This document shows, piece by piece, positions 30,602 through 40,672 of a DNA stretch of 64,000 bases (positions are counted from its first letter, which is position 1; each line of letters opens with the position of its first letter). A program made the position numbers and the translations under genes. The DNA comes from CAIWHR01 sp963779805 (GTDB taxonomy: Bacteria; Pseudomonadota; Gammaproteobacteria; Burkholderiales; Casimicrobiaceae). The stretch spans positions 1-64,000 of the forward strand of contig CAVZZN010000010.1 of assembly GCA_963779805.1 (NCBI GenBank), written 5' to 3'. The notes beneath the pieces are model-generated. The model searched no databases and was not told where the DNA came from. It was given only the letters and a program-made list of their open reading frames with translations.

Positions 30602-31444
30602 TCATCCCTTCACTGATCCGGCGGTCAGTCCGACGATCAGAAACTTCTGGACGACGATAATGAATACTGCGATTGGAACGAGCTGAATGGTTGCCGCGGC
30701 GAATAGGACGCCCCAGTCGACGCCGGTGGCGGATCCCATGATTTCGCTCAGAACGACGGGAGCGGTCTTGGCATTCGATGTCGTGAATATGAAGGGGAAG
30801 AAATATTCGTTCCAGGAGTAGATGAAAACGAAGACACCGGCGGCAATCATTCCGGGAATGCCGAGGGGACCCGAAATATGGATCAGCGTCTGCCAAAAGG
30901 ATGCGCCATCGCATGCCGCCGCTTGCTCGATCTCGCGCGGAATTTGATCGAAGACGGCCTTCATGATCCAGGTTGCCAGACTCACGAAAAATGAAGCGTA
31001 CAAGATCACGATCAAGATGCGGGTGTCGTTCAGACCGACCAGGTTCGCCGCGGGAAACAGCGGCAGGATGATGACGATTGGAGGGAACAACCGCAATCCG
31101 ATCATCGCGAAGGCGGAAACCGTGAGTGAACGCGATGAATAGCGCGATAACACCCAACCGGCCATGGCGCTGCTGATGATGGTGACCACTGTGGCACCGA
31201 CCGTAATGATCACGCTATTCAGCATGCTGTCGAAAAAGGCCGGCCAGTCGTGCCAAAGGCGAACATAGTTCTCAATTGTCGGCGCGAAGATCATCTTCGT
31301 CGGGACGGCGAATATGTCGCTGATCTGCTTGAACGACGACGACACCACAAGATAGATCGGGAAGGCGGACCACAGGATGGCGACGATGATCGCCACCATC
31401 CTGGCGCCGCGGCCCAAAAAGCGCTTTGCCTTCTTAACGGTCAC
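30602..31444 (-). CDS. Carbohydrate ABC transporter permease, MalG type
   Basis: The 280-residue inner membrane protein has six predicted helices. The cytoplasmic EAA loop reads IPREIEQAAACDGASFWQTL and contacts the ATPase. The N-terminal IVAILWSAFPIYLVVSSSFK and C-terminal FLIVGLTAGSVKG are typical MalG-family ends. It overlaps the upstream permease gene by 11 bases, as is common for coupled permease pairs. The frame is intact. Confidence 0.95.
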   Translation of the reverse strand: MTVKKAKRFLGRGARMVAIIVAILWSAFPIYLVVSSSFKQISDIFAVPTKMIFAPTIENYVRLWHDWPAFFDSMLNSVIITVGATVVTIISSAMAGWVLSRYSSRSLTVSAFAMIGLRLFPPIVIILPLFPAANLVGLNDTRILIVILYASFFVSLATWIMKAVFDQIPREIEQAAACDGASFWQTLIHISGPLGIPGMIAAGVFVFIYSWNEYFFPFIFTTSNAKTAPVVLSEIMGSATGVDWGVLFAAATIQLVPIAVFIIVVQKFLIVGLTAGSVKG

Positions 31445-32351
31445 CGGAGAACATCCTTCTGTACATGCTCCGCAAATATCCGATGCCGATCAACAAGGAC
31501 AACAGGACCATCGCCCACGCCGTCGCCGACGCCAGCCCGAAGTCGTCGTATCGGAAAGCGGTTTTATAGAGATAGACGGCAAGGACTTCGGTCTGTCTCG
31601 CCGGACCGCCACCGGTCAGCAGCCACACCTCGGGAAATATGCGGAAGGCGAAGATATAGCGGAACATCATCGCGACCAGGATCGCCGGCATCAATAAGGG
31701 CAGGGTGACATGCCGGAATCGCTGCCAAGCGTTGGCGCCGTCGACCCGCGCCGCCTCGTACTGCTCCGGCGGCAGCGCCAAATAGGACGTGTACAGAATC
31801 AGGAAGGTAAACGGCATGTGCAGCCAAACACTGAGCAGCACGACGAGCACAAAGGCGTCATTGGGCTGGATCGTCCACGCCAGCTCGGGCAGGCGCAGCG
31901 CAGCCAGCCAGTGCGCGACGACGCCAGCACCGGGGTCGAACATGTACTTGACGACGAGAACGCCGACCACCTGACTGACCGCATAGGGCAGCAGGATGAT
32001 CGAGATGATGATGCGACAAAGGGGGCCCGGCGGCGGCACGATCAGGGTCAACCCCATGGCGAGAAAGAGCTCGATGTAGACGATGGCATTGACGACGATG
32101 AACGTATTCAAGGTCGCCCGCCAGAACCACCGGTCGTGGATCAGGTTGATGTAGTTTTCGAACCCGGCAAAGGTTGGGGACGTGCCGTAAGTCGAATGCG
32201 TGAAACTGAGAACGAAGACATAGATCGCCGGAATCAGCAAAACGACGACGACAAGGCCGTTGGCCGGGACCGTCATCAGGTATTGCACTAAGCCCAATCG
32301 TCGCATGGCGAATGTCGTGTAGACGAATTGACTGACAGGGAAAGGGGCCAT
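31434..32351 (-). CDS. Carbohydrate ABC transporter permease, MalF/UgpA type
   Basis: The 305-residue protein has six helices and the EAA motif LPPEQYEAARVDGANAWQRF. It is partner of the downstream MalG-type permease, overlapping by 11 bases. I place the start at the ATG at 32,351 behind ggggcggg; an alternative is the ATG at 32,306 (MRRLGLVQYL), which has a weaker ribosome-binding site. A longer open frame upstream has no start support and enters the binding-protein gene. Confidence 0.92.
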   Translation of the reverse strand: MAPFPVSQFVYTTFAMRRLGLVQYLMTVPANGLVVVVLLIPAIYVFVLSFTHSTYGTSPTFAGFENYINLIHDRWFWRATLNTFIVVNAIVYIELFLAMGLTLIVPPPGPLCRIIISIILLPYAVSQVVGVLVVKYMFDPGAGVVAHWLAALRLPELAWTIQPNDAFVLVVLLSVWLHMPFTFLILYTSYLALPPEQYEAARVDGANAWQRFRHVTLPLLMPAILVAMMFRYIFAFRIFPEVWLLTGGGPARQTEVLAVYLYKTAFRYDDFGLASATAWAMVLLSLLIGIGYLRSMYRRMFSGDR

Positions 32352-32388
32352 CCCGCCCGGTCCCCGGTGCCGGGCGGGACGCATCGAC

Positions 32389-33669
32389 CTACGGCAGGAG
32401 CGCCGAGACGCGTTTCTTGAGTTCCGCAGCGGCGCTCTCAGGCGACGTGAGCCCCAGCATCGCCGACTGGAAAGTCTCGTTCCAGATGTCAGCGACCTTG
32501 GCCTCGTTGTCGAAGGCTGGAATGGCCGGCGAGCCGCTGAGGAAGCTCTTGCGTTCCTCGTCCGCATACGGAAGCATCGCACGGACTTTCGGATCGTCGT
32601 AAGCCGACGCGCGAACGGCACCGTTGCCGGCCAAGGCCTCGCGCACCGTGTTCTGCGGGGTGGAGAGCTCGCGAATCAGGCTCCACGCAAGATCCTTGTT
32701 CTTGGCGTTGGCCGGGATAGCCATGGCCCAGAATTCGAAGATGCCCGGTGCCACCGTCTTTCCCGACCCGGCTGCGGCGGGAACTGCAATGGTCTTGATC
32801 TGGCCGGGATATTTCGACCGCTTCGGATCGTTCAACTGGGCGTTCCGCGCCATGGGATAGATGACCATCGCCACGCGGCCTTGGGACATCCACTCGAGCG
32901 GCGTGTTCTGGTCGAAGGTCGTCATGGCCTGGGGAAGGACGCCCTCCTTGAACAGCGCGTTGATCGTCCGATAGTAGTTGACCAGAACCTTGTCGGGACC
33001 GCCGAACTTCATATCGGGTGTAACGAACTCGCCGCCCATCGCCCGCAGGAGCGCGATCTGGTGCGTGTAGGCGCCCAGGACCAGGCCATAGACCCTGGTT
33101 CCGTCGGCGCGAGTGAACGAGAGCTTCCTGGCGTCCGCGATCAATTCTTCGGTGGTTGCGGGCGGCTTGGCGATGCCGCGCTCCTTGAAGATGGCCTCGT
33201 TGTAATGAAGCCCTTGCGTGGCGTGACGATAGGGAATGGCGTAGACCTTGCCGCCGAAGCTCATCGCCTTGAGCATCTGTTGCGAGATGTCGTCGAAATT
33301 CGCAATCGGCTCCTTCTTCAGGTAGTCGTCGAGCGGAGTCAGGAGCCTGGCGATCTTGGGCGTTGCCCAGCCATTCAGGACGAAGGCGATGTTGACGGAC
33401 GTCTCGCCCAGGCTCAGTTCACGAAAGAGGCGTTCGCGCAACGGATCGTTGCCGAGCGTAATCCACTCGATCGTCGCATCATGACCTTTACGCCATTCCG
33501 CCGTTACGTCGCCGGTGGGCCCGGCGGTGGCCGTGTCCTGGTGGACCCGGTGGCCCATTACTACCAGCTTCTCGCTCGCCATGGCCGGCTGCCACATCAA
33601 TGCGGCCATCACGGCAGCGGCCCCAAGAGTCTTCAGAACTCGCAAGGCCCCCATCTCATAGATACTCAT
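32389..33669 (-). CDS. ABC transporter substrate-binding protein (sugar type, SBP family 1)
   Basis: The 426-residue protein begins MSIYEMGALRVLK, with a hydrophobic core and cleavage region MWQPAMASE, so it is exported to the periplasm. The body shows the family-1 pattern: IPYRHATQGLHYNEAIFKER and PATTEELIADARKLS in the first lobe, then MSQGRVAMVIYPMARNAQL and VPAAAGSGKTVAPG. The start follows gggggctgca. It is first in the importer operon, so the promoter should lie in 33,670-33,760. The ligand cannot be named; sugars or sugar-like polyols are most likely from the family and the UgpC-type ATPase. Confidence 0.93.
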   Translation of the reverse strand: MSIYEMGALRVLKTLGAAAVMAALMWQPAMASEKLVVMGHRVHQDTATAGPTGDVTAEWRKGHDATIEWITLGNDPLRERLFRELSLGETSVNIAFVLNGWATPKIARLLTPLDDYLKKEPIANFDDISQQMLKAMSFGGKVYAIPYRHATQGLHYNEAIFKERGIAKPPATTEELIADARKLSFTRADGTRVYGLVLGAYTHQIALLRAMGGEFVTPDMKFGGPDKVLVNYYRTINALFKEGVLPQAMTTFDQNTPLEWMSQGRVAMVIYPMARNAQLNDPKRSKYPGQIKTIAVPAAAGSGKTVAPGIFEFWAMAIPANAKNKDLAWSLIRELSTPQNTVREALAGNGAVRASAYDDPKVRAMLPYADEERKSFLSGSPAIPAFDNEAKVADIWNETFQSAMLGLTSPESAAAELKKRVSALLP

Positions 33670-34385
33670 TGCAGCCCCCCGTTGAAGTAATGATCGATAC
33701 TGCGTTTGCGGTCGTTGCTGGTGTCGTCCGACGATGCTTGAGACGAAACATCTCAGTGCTTCGCGCGACGTAGCGGATTGCTGTCGGAGAATACGTTGGG
33801 TCCGTACGGGCCGCATCGTCCGGTGCTCCTTGGCGCAACATAGACGGCGCGCTCCTGCGATGCGCGGCGTGGATGCGGTCGCACTCGAGCGACGCACATC
33901 GTCACTGCCAATGCCCCTACTTCCGTTGCCCCCTAAGAGTTCAAGAAACGCTTCATGGGATCCGATCCTCGATGCGACCCTTGCCGACTCGGCGGAAGGC
34001 GCTTTCAGTTCAACGAACGGCGGAGAACAATGCCACACATGATCTCCGCTCCATTCGCAGTGCTCGTGGCCGCCATGCGGCCTCTCCCTCGCGGAACGCG
34101 TTGGCTGGACAACGCCGGGGCCGCGGCGCTTGGCTACCCGCACCCGCTGTTGCGGTTCGCCGTTGCCTTTCGACATGGTTACCGTGTCCGCTTGCGCTCA
34201 CTCGCAGGAGCTCGCAGCATGTACGTGAAGGATTGATTGCGTCGCGTGCGCAGACGTTGCGGGCCGACAATGCCGCCGGTTCAGTTCCGCGTCTGAAACG
34301 GCAGCGGGACCGAACGGCCGGAGTCGTACGGCCTCGTTGCTCTCGCCGGTCGCATCGCTAGGTCTGATCTGCTAGAAGCGCGCCC
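33670..34385. other. 716-bp stretch without a recognisable gene
   Basis: Short open frames occur on both strands, including one on the plus strand ending at 34,236, but none has family signal or a ribosome-binding site. The stretch marks the right edge of the lower-G+C importer block and contains one copy of the 16-mer repeat. No integrase, insertion sequence or tRNA is visible. Confidence 0.45.
33846..33861. repeat. Interspersed repeat, copy 2 (16-mer core only)
   Basis: GGCGCGCTCCTGCGAT is exactly as in copies 1 and 3, but the downstream GGAAC...CCGCGG half is missing. It lies beside the right edge of the importer block. Confidence 0.5.
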
Positions 34386-34577
34386 ATGCCTGTTCCGCCC
34401 ATCGTCCCGAAAGGCGACTCGTTGCGCCGCGCTGTCGCGTGGCTTTCTGAACAGGGGACCTGGACGCCGTCGCTCATCGAGCAGGCCTGCCAACGTTTTG
34501 ATGTCGCCCCGGCGGACGAAGAATTCCTGCTCCGGGAATTTCGTAATTGGCACGAGCACCGCAAGGCCCGGCCCTGA
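34386..34577 (+). CDS. Small conserved hypothetical protein
   Basis: The 63-residue soluble protein begins MPVPPIVPKGDSLRRAVAWL and ends in the charged LREFRNWHEHRKARP. I recognise the pattern as a small uncharacterised protein common in Burkholderiales, but know no function. It is predicted all-helical with an acidic middle (DVAPADEEF). It reads alone on the plus strand with the minus-strand M23 peptidase gene beyond it. The ribosome-binding site is weak. Confidence 0.6.
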   Translation: MPVPPIVPKGDSLRRAVAWLSEQGTWTPSLIEQACQRFDVAPADEEFLLREFRNWHEHRKARP

Positions 34578-34717
34578 CGACGGCAGCTGCCGTCGTGCGC
34601 ATGTGGACTCACGACTGCGGTGACTCGGCGCGCGATGGATTTGGTTTCCCGCGCCCATGTCGGCGGAAAGTGGGCCGCCCCGGGGCGATTCCTGCGGTCC
34701 AATGCGGGCCGCCGCGA

Positions 34718-36143
34718 CTATCGCCGTCGCTTCCCCCCACCCTTCCGCGCGCCCTTCACCGGCTGCTGCGTTTCCGCGATCTCCTGCCCGCTCCGCCCTT
34801 CCAGCTTGGACTTGATGTTGTCGTCGATCCACTTCTGGTCCCACCACTCCACGGGCAGGACCGCGACGCCGTCGAGATAGACCCCGAAATGCAAGTGGTC
34901 GCCGGCGGCAAGCCCCGTTTCACCCGTCTTGCCGAGGACCTGACGCTTGGCGACGGAATCGCCCGCCTTCACGTCGATCGAGCTGAGATGGCCGTAGAGC
35001 GTGAAGAGACCGAGGCCGTGGTCGAGGATCACCGTGTTGCCGTAGATGCCGAGGTCGCCGGTGAAGGCCACCGTGCCGCTGTTGGCGGCCTCGACCGGGT
35101 AGTTCTTGGTGACGGACAGGTCGTAGCCGAGGTGGTACGCGGTATCGATCACCTCGCCGTTGTAGGTGTACGTCCGTTGATCCGCGAAGTTCGCCTCGAC
35201 TTTCGAGTTGCTGAGCTGGACGAACGCGTCCTTCCACAGCATCGATGGCGTGGCCTTCTTCGTGACCGCAGTGATGCGGTCCTCGTTCTCCTTCCGCAGT
35301 CCCCTGTTCACGGCGACGAATACGTCCTTCGGCGTGCCCTGCCGTGCGGCGACGTCGGCGAGCAGCGACGCGACCTTCTGCAGGAAGCTGTCCGATATCG
35401 CGATGGTGCTCTTCTTGTAGCGCACGTTCTTGAGCTCGTAGGCGAGCCGCATCTCGCGCGTGTTGCCGGCCTTGTCGGTGGCGACCAGCGTCGGCCTTAG
35501 CTCCGGCGCGACGTTGTAGGGGTGTGCGAAGAGGGCCAGGAAGTGGTCCGGCTGGTCCTTCACCTGGCCGCGGAAGCCGGGGAAGAAGTAGTCGCCGATC
35601 TTCACCCCGCTGGTTGCCGTGTCTGCCGACGCCTTGTAGACGATCGCGCCCACGCCGCCGAAGTTCACGTAGCGGTCGTCGGCGATGAGCTCCAGCGTGG
35701 GCGGCGTGGTGTCGATCGTGAGGTTCTTCTCCAGCACGGCCTCGTTGCCGCTGAAGAAATGCGACAGCGAGGCATCGCGTGCGCTGACGCGAAGCACGGC
35801 GGGGCCTTCCTTCACGCCGGACACCTTCGCCAGCGGCCACCGCGATCTTCTTCTCGCCCGCGGGTTGCGCGAACTGCTCGGAGGCAAGGGCGTGCTCGGT
35901 TCCGCCTTGGGACAGCGTCGCCGTGACCGACTTCAAGCCGGTCCCCTTGTCGACGATCTGGATTTCCAGCGGTGTCGCACCCAGCACGTCGACATTGGGT
36001 GAGACGACGATCTGCGGGGGCTCGGATTCGAGACGTGGCAGCAGGTAGTAGCCACCGCCGGCCAGGGCGGCGACGGCGATCACGAGCAGGACGACGACGA
36101 CGGGTAGCCTGCTGCGAGGCCGATCGGAGGAGAAAGCGTTCAT
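34718..36143 (-). CDS. M23-family metallopeptidase (membrane-anchored), one frameshift
   Basis: An N-terminal membrane anchor (LPVVVVLLVIAVAALAGGGY) is followed by Ig-like extracellular repeats (DTTPPTLELIADDRYVNF). A C-terminal LytM/M23 domain has the first zinc ligands in AYHLGYDLSV and the catalytic block GDHLHFGVYLDG. It should act on periplasmic or cell-wall peptides as an endopeptidase or as a factor in cell division. A single-base shift near 35,835 separates the first ~105 residues from the rest; joining the frames gives about 470 residues with all blocks in order. The start at 36,143 follows ctgaaggact. Confidence 0.86.
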
Positions 36144-36426
36144 TCAGTCCTTCAGGAGGTTGCCCGCGTGTGTGCGGAGGAGGGCCGCATGGGCTCGGCG
36201 AATGGCTCGCTGGCGGCAGTTAGCAGGATAAACCGCCGGCACATTGGAACAAAGTTCGCCGCGAAGGGCCGGACGCTCCAGCGCGGCAACTCGCCGCTCG
36301 GCGGCTTCCAGATTATTAATGCAACAGCTCGGCTGGATGGCGAGCTCACCGCTGTCGAGAATTGCAAGGACAGCCAAACCGTCTGCGGTGCAACTTCCGC
36401 ACAGATTCCCCGTCCGGAGCACCGCC

Positions 36427-38019
36427 ATGACGATCGTCCTGACCGATGTCCATGCACGCGAGAGCAGATCGCTTCCGCCGCTGCGCTCTGCAATCGCACT
36501 CCTCGCCGCCGGCCTCATCGCACTGCTCGCCGGCTGCGCGAGCTTGCCGCCGCTCGAGGGACGCACCGCGACCACTGCGCTCGCCGACACGTCCCAGACG
36601 CTGCTTGGCGGACGAATCGGCGTCGATGCCGCCGCGCATCCGGGCAAGACCGGGGTCCACGCGATCCCCGAGCCGCACGACGCCTTCGCAGCGCGCGTGG
36701 CGCTTGCGGGCGTCGCCGAGAAGTCGATCGACGCGCAGTACTACATCTGGCATGGCGACCAGGTGGGCTACCTGATGTTCGAGGCGCTGTGGCGCGCTGC
36801 CGAACGGGGTGTGCGGGTGCGACTTCTGCTCGACGATGCCAACACCAAGGGGCTGGACCCGACCATCGCAACGCTCGATGCGCATCCCAACATCGAGGTG
36901 CGGCTCTACAACCCGCTGACGGAGCGCAGCGCGCGCCTGCTCAACTTCGTGGGCGACTTCAAGCGGGTCAACCACCGCATGCACAACAAGTCGTTCACCG
37001 TGGACAACCAGGTGACGATCGTCGGCGGGCGGAACATCGCGAACGAGTACTTCGGCGCCGGCACGGGAGTCACCTTGACCGACCTCGACGTGATCGCGGC
37101 AGGCGAGGCGGTGCGCGAGGTATCGAAGGAATTCGATCTCTACTGGAACAGTGCCTCGGCATACCCCGCAGCGAGCTTCGTCGGCGTACCGGGCCCGACG
37201 GGCGCGGCGGATCTCGAAGCGCGGTTCACCGCCAACCGCGCAGATCCGCAGTCGATGGTCTATCTCGACGCGGTGCGTGCTACGCCGCTGCTGCGCGAGC
37301 TCCTGGAGCGCAAGCTCTCCATCGAGTGGACGACTGCGCGCCTGGTCTACGACGATCCCGCCAAGACGCTCGAGGACGAGCGCGCGGACATCCTGCTCTT
37401 CACCCAGCTCATGCAGTCGTTCGGCAACATCGAGAAGACGTTCGACCTCGTGTCGCCGTACTTCATCCCGGGAGAGGGCGGGACCGCGGGGCTGGTCGCA
37501 TTGGCCAAGCGCGGCGTGAAGATAAGGATCCTGACCAATTCGCTCGCCACGGCCGAAGCGGCTGCCGTGCACGCCGGCTATGCCAAGCGACGCGACGACC
37601 TGCTGCGGGCGGGCGTCGAGCTCTACGAGCTCAAGCCCGTTGCGGGTGCCTCACGCGGGGACGAGAAGCTGCCGGGGCCGAGCGTGGGCACGGGCCTGCA
37701 CGCGAAGACCTACGCCGTCGATGGCAAGAGTATCTTCGTGGGGTCGTTCAACTTCGACCAGCGGTCGGCCCATCTCAACACCGAAATGGGATTGGTCATC
37801 GACAGCCCCGCGCTGGCGCAGCGGCTCGCGCAGGCATTCGACACCTCGATCCGCGAGCGGTCGTGGCAGGTCCGACTGGCCAAGGACGGCGCTGGCCTGG
37901 AGTGGGTCGACCACACGGCTGCCGGAGAGACGGTCTACACGACGGAGCCGGAGACGAACTGGTGGCGTCGGTTCAGGACCGGCTTCATGGCAGTGATGCC
38001 GATCGATTGGCTGCTGTAG
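36427..38019 (+). CDS. Phospholipase D-family lipoprotein (cardiolipin synthase-like)
   Basis: The 530-residue protein has a lipoprotein signal ending LLAGCAS and two HKD motifs. The first, HNKSFTVDNQVTIVGGRN, lies near 36,985 and the second, HAKTYAVDGKSIFVGSFNFD, near 37,700. Together these make the paired active site of phospholipase D/cardiolipin synthase enzymes. The N-terminal KSIDAQYYIWHGD and the closing MPIDWLL are typical of the ClsC/YmdC-like subgroup. It probably transfers or hydrolyses phosphatidyl groups from the periplasmic side. I use the ATG that opens the lipoprotein signal; longer upstream frames lack support. The frame is intact. Confidence 0.92.
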   Translation: MTIVLTDVHARESRSLPPLRSAIALLAAGLIALLAGCASLPPLEGRTATTALADTSQTLLGGRIGVDAAAHPGKTGVHAIPEPHDAFAARVALAGVAEKSIDAQYYIWHGDQVGYLMFEALWRAAERGVRVRLLLDDANTKGLDPTIATLDAHPNIEVRLYNPLTERSARLLNFVGDFKRVNHRMHNKSFTVDNQVTIVGGRNIANEYFGAGTGVTLTDLDVIAAGEAVREVSKEFDLYWNSASAYPAASFVGVPGPTGAADLEARFTANRADPQSMVYLDAVRATPLLRELLERKLSIEWTTARLVYDDPAKTLEDERADILLFTQLMQSFGNIEKTFDLVSPYFIPGEGGTAGLVALAKRGVKIRILTNSLATAEAAAVHAGYAKRRDDLLRAGVELYELKPVAGASRGDEKLPGPSVGTGLHAKTYAVDGKSIFVGSFNFDQRSAHLNTEMGLVIDSPALAQRLAQAFDTSIRERSWQVRLAKDGAGLEWVDHTAAGETVYTTEPETNWWRRFRTGFMAVMPIDWLL

Positions 38020-38057
38020 CGCGGCCGCAGTGAGGACGACAGCCGGGCATGCGGCCC

Positions 38058-38100
38058 GGCGCGCTCCTGCGATGGGCGGCCCTGTCGGAACGACCGCGGC
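38058..38100. repeat. Interspersed REP-like repeat, copy 3
   Basis: GGCGCGCTCCTGCGAT, then a short spacer and GGAACGACCGCGG, is nearly the same layout as copy 1. It lies in the 156-bp gap between the phospholipase D gene and gspA. Confidence 0.5.
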
Positions 38101-38175
38101 ACCCGCCTGCGTGAGGTGCAAAGCGCCTGGCGTCAAGCCTTGAATACGCGATCCGACGCGGGCTAAGCTCGCGCC

Positions 38176-39898
38176 ATGTACTCGCACCACTTCGGCTTGA
38201 CGCAGGACCCGTTTTCCATCGCGCCCGACCCGCGCTACCTGTTCATGAGCGAGCGGCACCGGGAGGCGCTGGCGCACCTGCTCTTCGGCGTCACGGGTCC
38301 GGGCGGCGGTGCCGGGGGCACAGGGGGTGGCTTTGTCCTGCTGACCGGCGATATCGGTACCGGCAAAACGACGATATGCCGCTGCTTCCTGGAACAGATT
38401 CCCTCCAGCTGCCACGTGGCGTACGTCTTCAACCCCAAGCTCACCGTCACGGAACTGCTGCAGTCCATCTGCGAGGAATTTCACATTCCCGTGGCCGACA
38501 CGGCCTCGAACGGCGCCGTCCGTCAAGGACTACATCGACGCGCTGAATGTCTTTCTGCTCGAGAGTCATGCCGCCGGACAAAGCAGCGTGCTGGTCATCG
38601 ACGAGGCGCAGAACCTCACGCCCGAGGTGCTGGAGCAATTGCGTCTGCTGACCAATCTGGAAACCAGCGAGCGCAAGCTGCTGCAGATCGTGCTGATCGG
38701 CCAGCCCGAACTGCGCAGCATGCTGGCGCGCCCGGAGCTCGAGCAGCTGGCCCAGCGCGTCATCGCGCGTTTTCATCTCGACAGCTTGAGCGAGGCCGAA
38801 ACCATCCAGTACATCGGACACCGTCTGGCCGTGGCTGGCCTGACCGGCCCAACGCCTTTCGACCGACGCTCGCTGCAGCGCATCCATCACCTGGCACGCG
38901 GCGTGCCGCGTCGCATCAATCTGCTGTGCGGCCGCGCATTGCTGGGCGCCTGGGCCCATGGCCTGCACCGCGTCGACCGCAAGATCGTGGACAAGGCGGC
39001 GAGCGAGGTGTTCGGCACCGAGGCCCGACGAACCCGCTTTGCGGACCGGACACGCATGGCCTATGTGTCGGGCGGCCTGCTGCTGTTGGCGGGCAGCACC
39101 GTGGCCGCTTACCTGTTCTGGCCGCACGACGAACAGAATCCGTCGGCAGTGCAACGCAGTGCTGCGCCGCCGACGTCGATGGCGTCCGCTGCGAGCGCTC
39201 CCGAGGCCGCTGCGCCAAAAGCACCCGCTGCCGATTCCTCGTCGGCCCAGGCGCAATCTTCGGTACCGGTAGCGCTCGAAGACATCGACCCCCTGCTGGC
39301 GCAACTGCCACGCGATATCGATGTCGCGTGGCGCGAACTGGCGTCGTTGTGGAAACTGCCGGCAATGCAAGGCGAGCCGTGCCTGGCCGCAGCAGCACAA
39401 CAGGTGCAGTGCTATCGCGCCGCCAACCTGACGCTGCCCTTGTTGCGCCAGCTGGGGCACCCCGGCATCCTGACGTTGCAGGCCGACCATGGAGCACCGG
39501 TCTACGCGCTGCTGGTCGGTTTGAACGAGCAGGCCGCAACGCTGCGGATGGCGGACGGCCTGCACCAGATCCGACTGGTTTCGCTGGGCCGCGTCTGGCG
39601 CGGCGACTTCGCCACGTATTGGCGCCCGCCTCCAGGCTACGTCCCGGATCTGCCCGACGGCGCTACAGGAGCGGCGATCGAATATCTCACCGATAAGCTC
39701 GATCTGCTGGATGGCAGGACGGGCCACGCGTCGGGCTCGGCGCCGTCGGTGCTGGACAGTGCGCTGCGCGCCCGTGTGCGAGACTTTCAGCGGGCGCAGG
39801 GGCTGAAGCCGGACGGGCTGCCTGGTCCGATGACTTTCATGCAACTCGACAGCGCGGCCGGCAGCAACGAGCCGCGGCTGCAAGCCGGAGCACGCTGA
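38176..39898 (+). CDS. gspA: General secretion pathway ATPase GspA (ExeA-like), one frameshift
   Basis: An AAA-type ATPase starts MYSHHFGLTQDPFSIAPDP with Walker A GDIGTGKTT and Walker B VLVIDEAQNL. A transmembrane segment follows (VSGGLLLLAGSTVAAYLFW), then an Ala/Pro-rich periplasmic linker and a peptidoglycan-binding domain (LRARVRDFQRAQGLKPDG). GspA/ExeA works with GspB to open peptidoglycan for assembly of the type II secretin. A single-base change near 38,515 shifts the frame between the Walker motifs; the restored protein is about 573 residues. gspB starts five bases downstream, so the two form an operon. No other type II secretion genes are in the window. Confidence 0.9.
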
Positions 39899-39902
39899 GG
39901 CC

Positions 39903-40589
39903 ATGTCCTACATCCTCGACGCGCTGAAACGGGCCGATGCCGAACGCGAGCGCGGCGTGGTGCCGGGCCTGTACACGCGACAGGTGACGAGCGCCCAGCA
40001 CGAGGCGGCGGCCCCTGCAGCATCGCGCGCTGTCTGGCTGGCCGCCACCGCCGCTCTGGCGCTTGTCGCGATGGCGCTCGGCCTGTGGGCATGGCGCACG
40101 GCAAGCGATATGCCGCTCGAGCAGGCACCGGAACCCGCTCTGGTCAAAGTCACGCCGCCCGCGCCGACGACGCAACCGTTGCCCGCCGACGTCGCTGCAG
40201 CGGCCGCGCAGCCTGCGCCGCCGCCGGTGGCCCTTCCGGTGCCAGCGCCTTCCGCACCGGATCCTGCAGCGGTTGCTCCCGACCTGACGCCGGCAAAGCG
40301 CTCGCCCGCGGTGGCGCCGCGGGTTGTCCCGACCGCACCGGCAAGCCGCACCGCCGGCGCTGCGGTACCGTTGCTTGCGGAGTTGCCGGAGGCGCTTCGG
40401 CGCCAGGTCCCGGCGCTGACCATCACCGGCGCCATCTATTCGGACAACCCGGCGCAGCGACTGCTGGTGGTCAACAACCAGGTTCTGAATCAGGGAAGCG
40501 AGGCGGCACCCGATGTGAGGCTCGACGAAATCGGCATCAACAGTTCGGTGTTCAGTTTCCGGGGCACCCGGTTTCGGCTGGCGCACTAG
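39903..40589 (+). CDS. gspB: General secretion pathway protein GspB
   Basis: The 228-residue protein opens with the GspB hallmark MSYILDALKRADAERERG. One transmembrane helix follows (AATAALALVAMALGLWAW), then a long Pro/Ala-rich periplasmic linker and the C-terminal GspB domain (LTITGAIYSDNPAQRLLVV through GTRFRLAH). It partners the upstream GspA ATPase, the pair acting at the peptidoglycan during secretin assembly. The frame is complete and the ribosome-binding site overlaps the end of gspA. Confidence 0.93.
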   Translation: MSYILDALKRADAERERGVVPGLYTRQVTSAQHEAAAPAASRAVWLAATAALALVAMALGLWAWRTASDMPLEQAPEPALVKVTPPAPTTQPLPADVAAAAAQPAPPPVALPVPAPSAPDPAAVAPDLTPAKRSPAVAPRVVPTAPASRTAGAAVPLLAELPEALRRQVPALTITGAIYSDNPAQRLLVVNNQVLNQGSEAAPDVRLDEIGINSSVFSFRGTRFRLAH

Positions 40590-40672
40590 CCCGTTCGGTC
40601 AGGGACAGCCGAACGCCGCCATGTCTCAGGGCCAGGCGCGTGCGACGACGATCACGTCTTGCTCGATCCGCC

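Noticed and set aside
31434..32621. Longer start for the MalF-type permease
   Set aside because: The extra ~90 residues are basic, low-complexity sequence antisense-like to the binding-protein gene; the ATG at 32,351 is better placed.
33955..34361. Plus-strand frames ending near 34,236 and 34,361
   Set aside because: Unusual composition, no family pattern and no start support.
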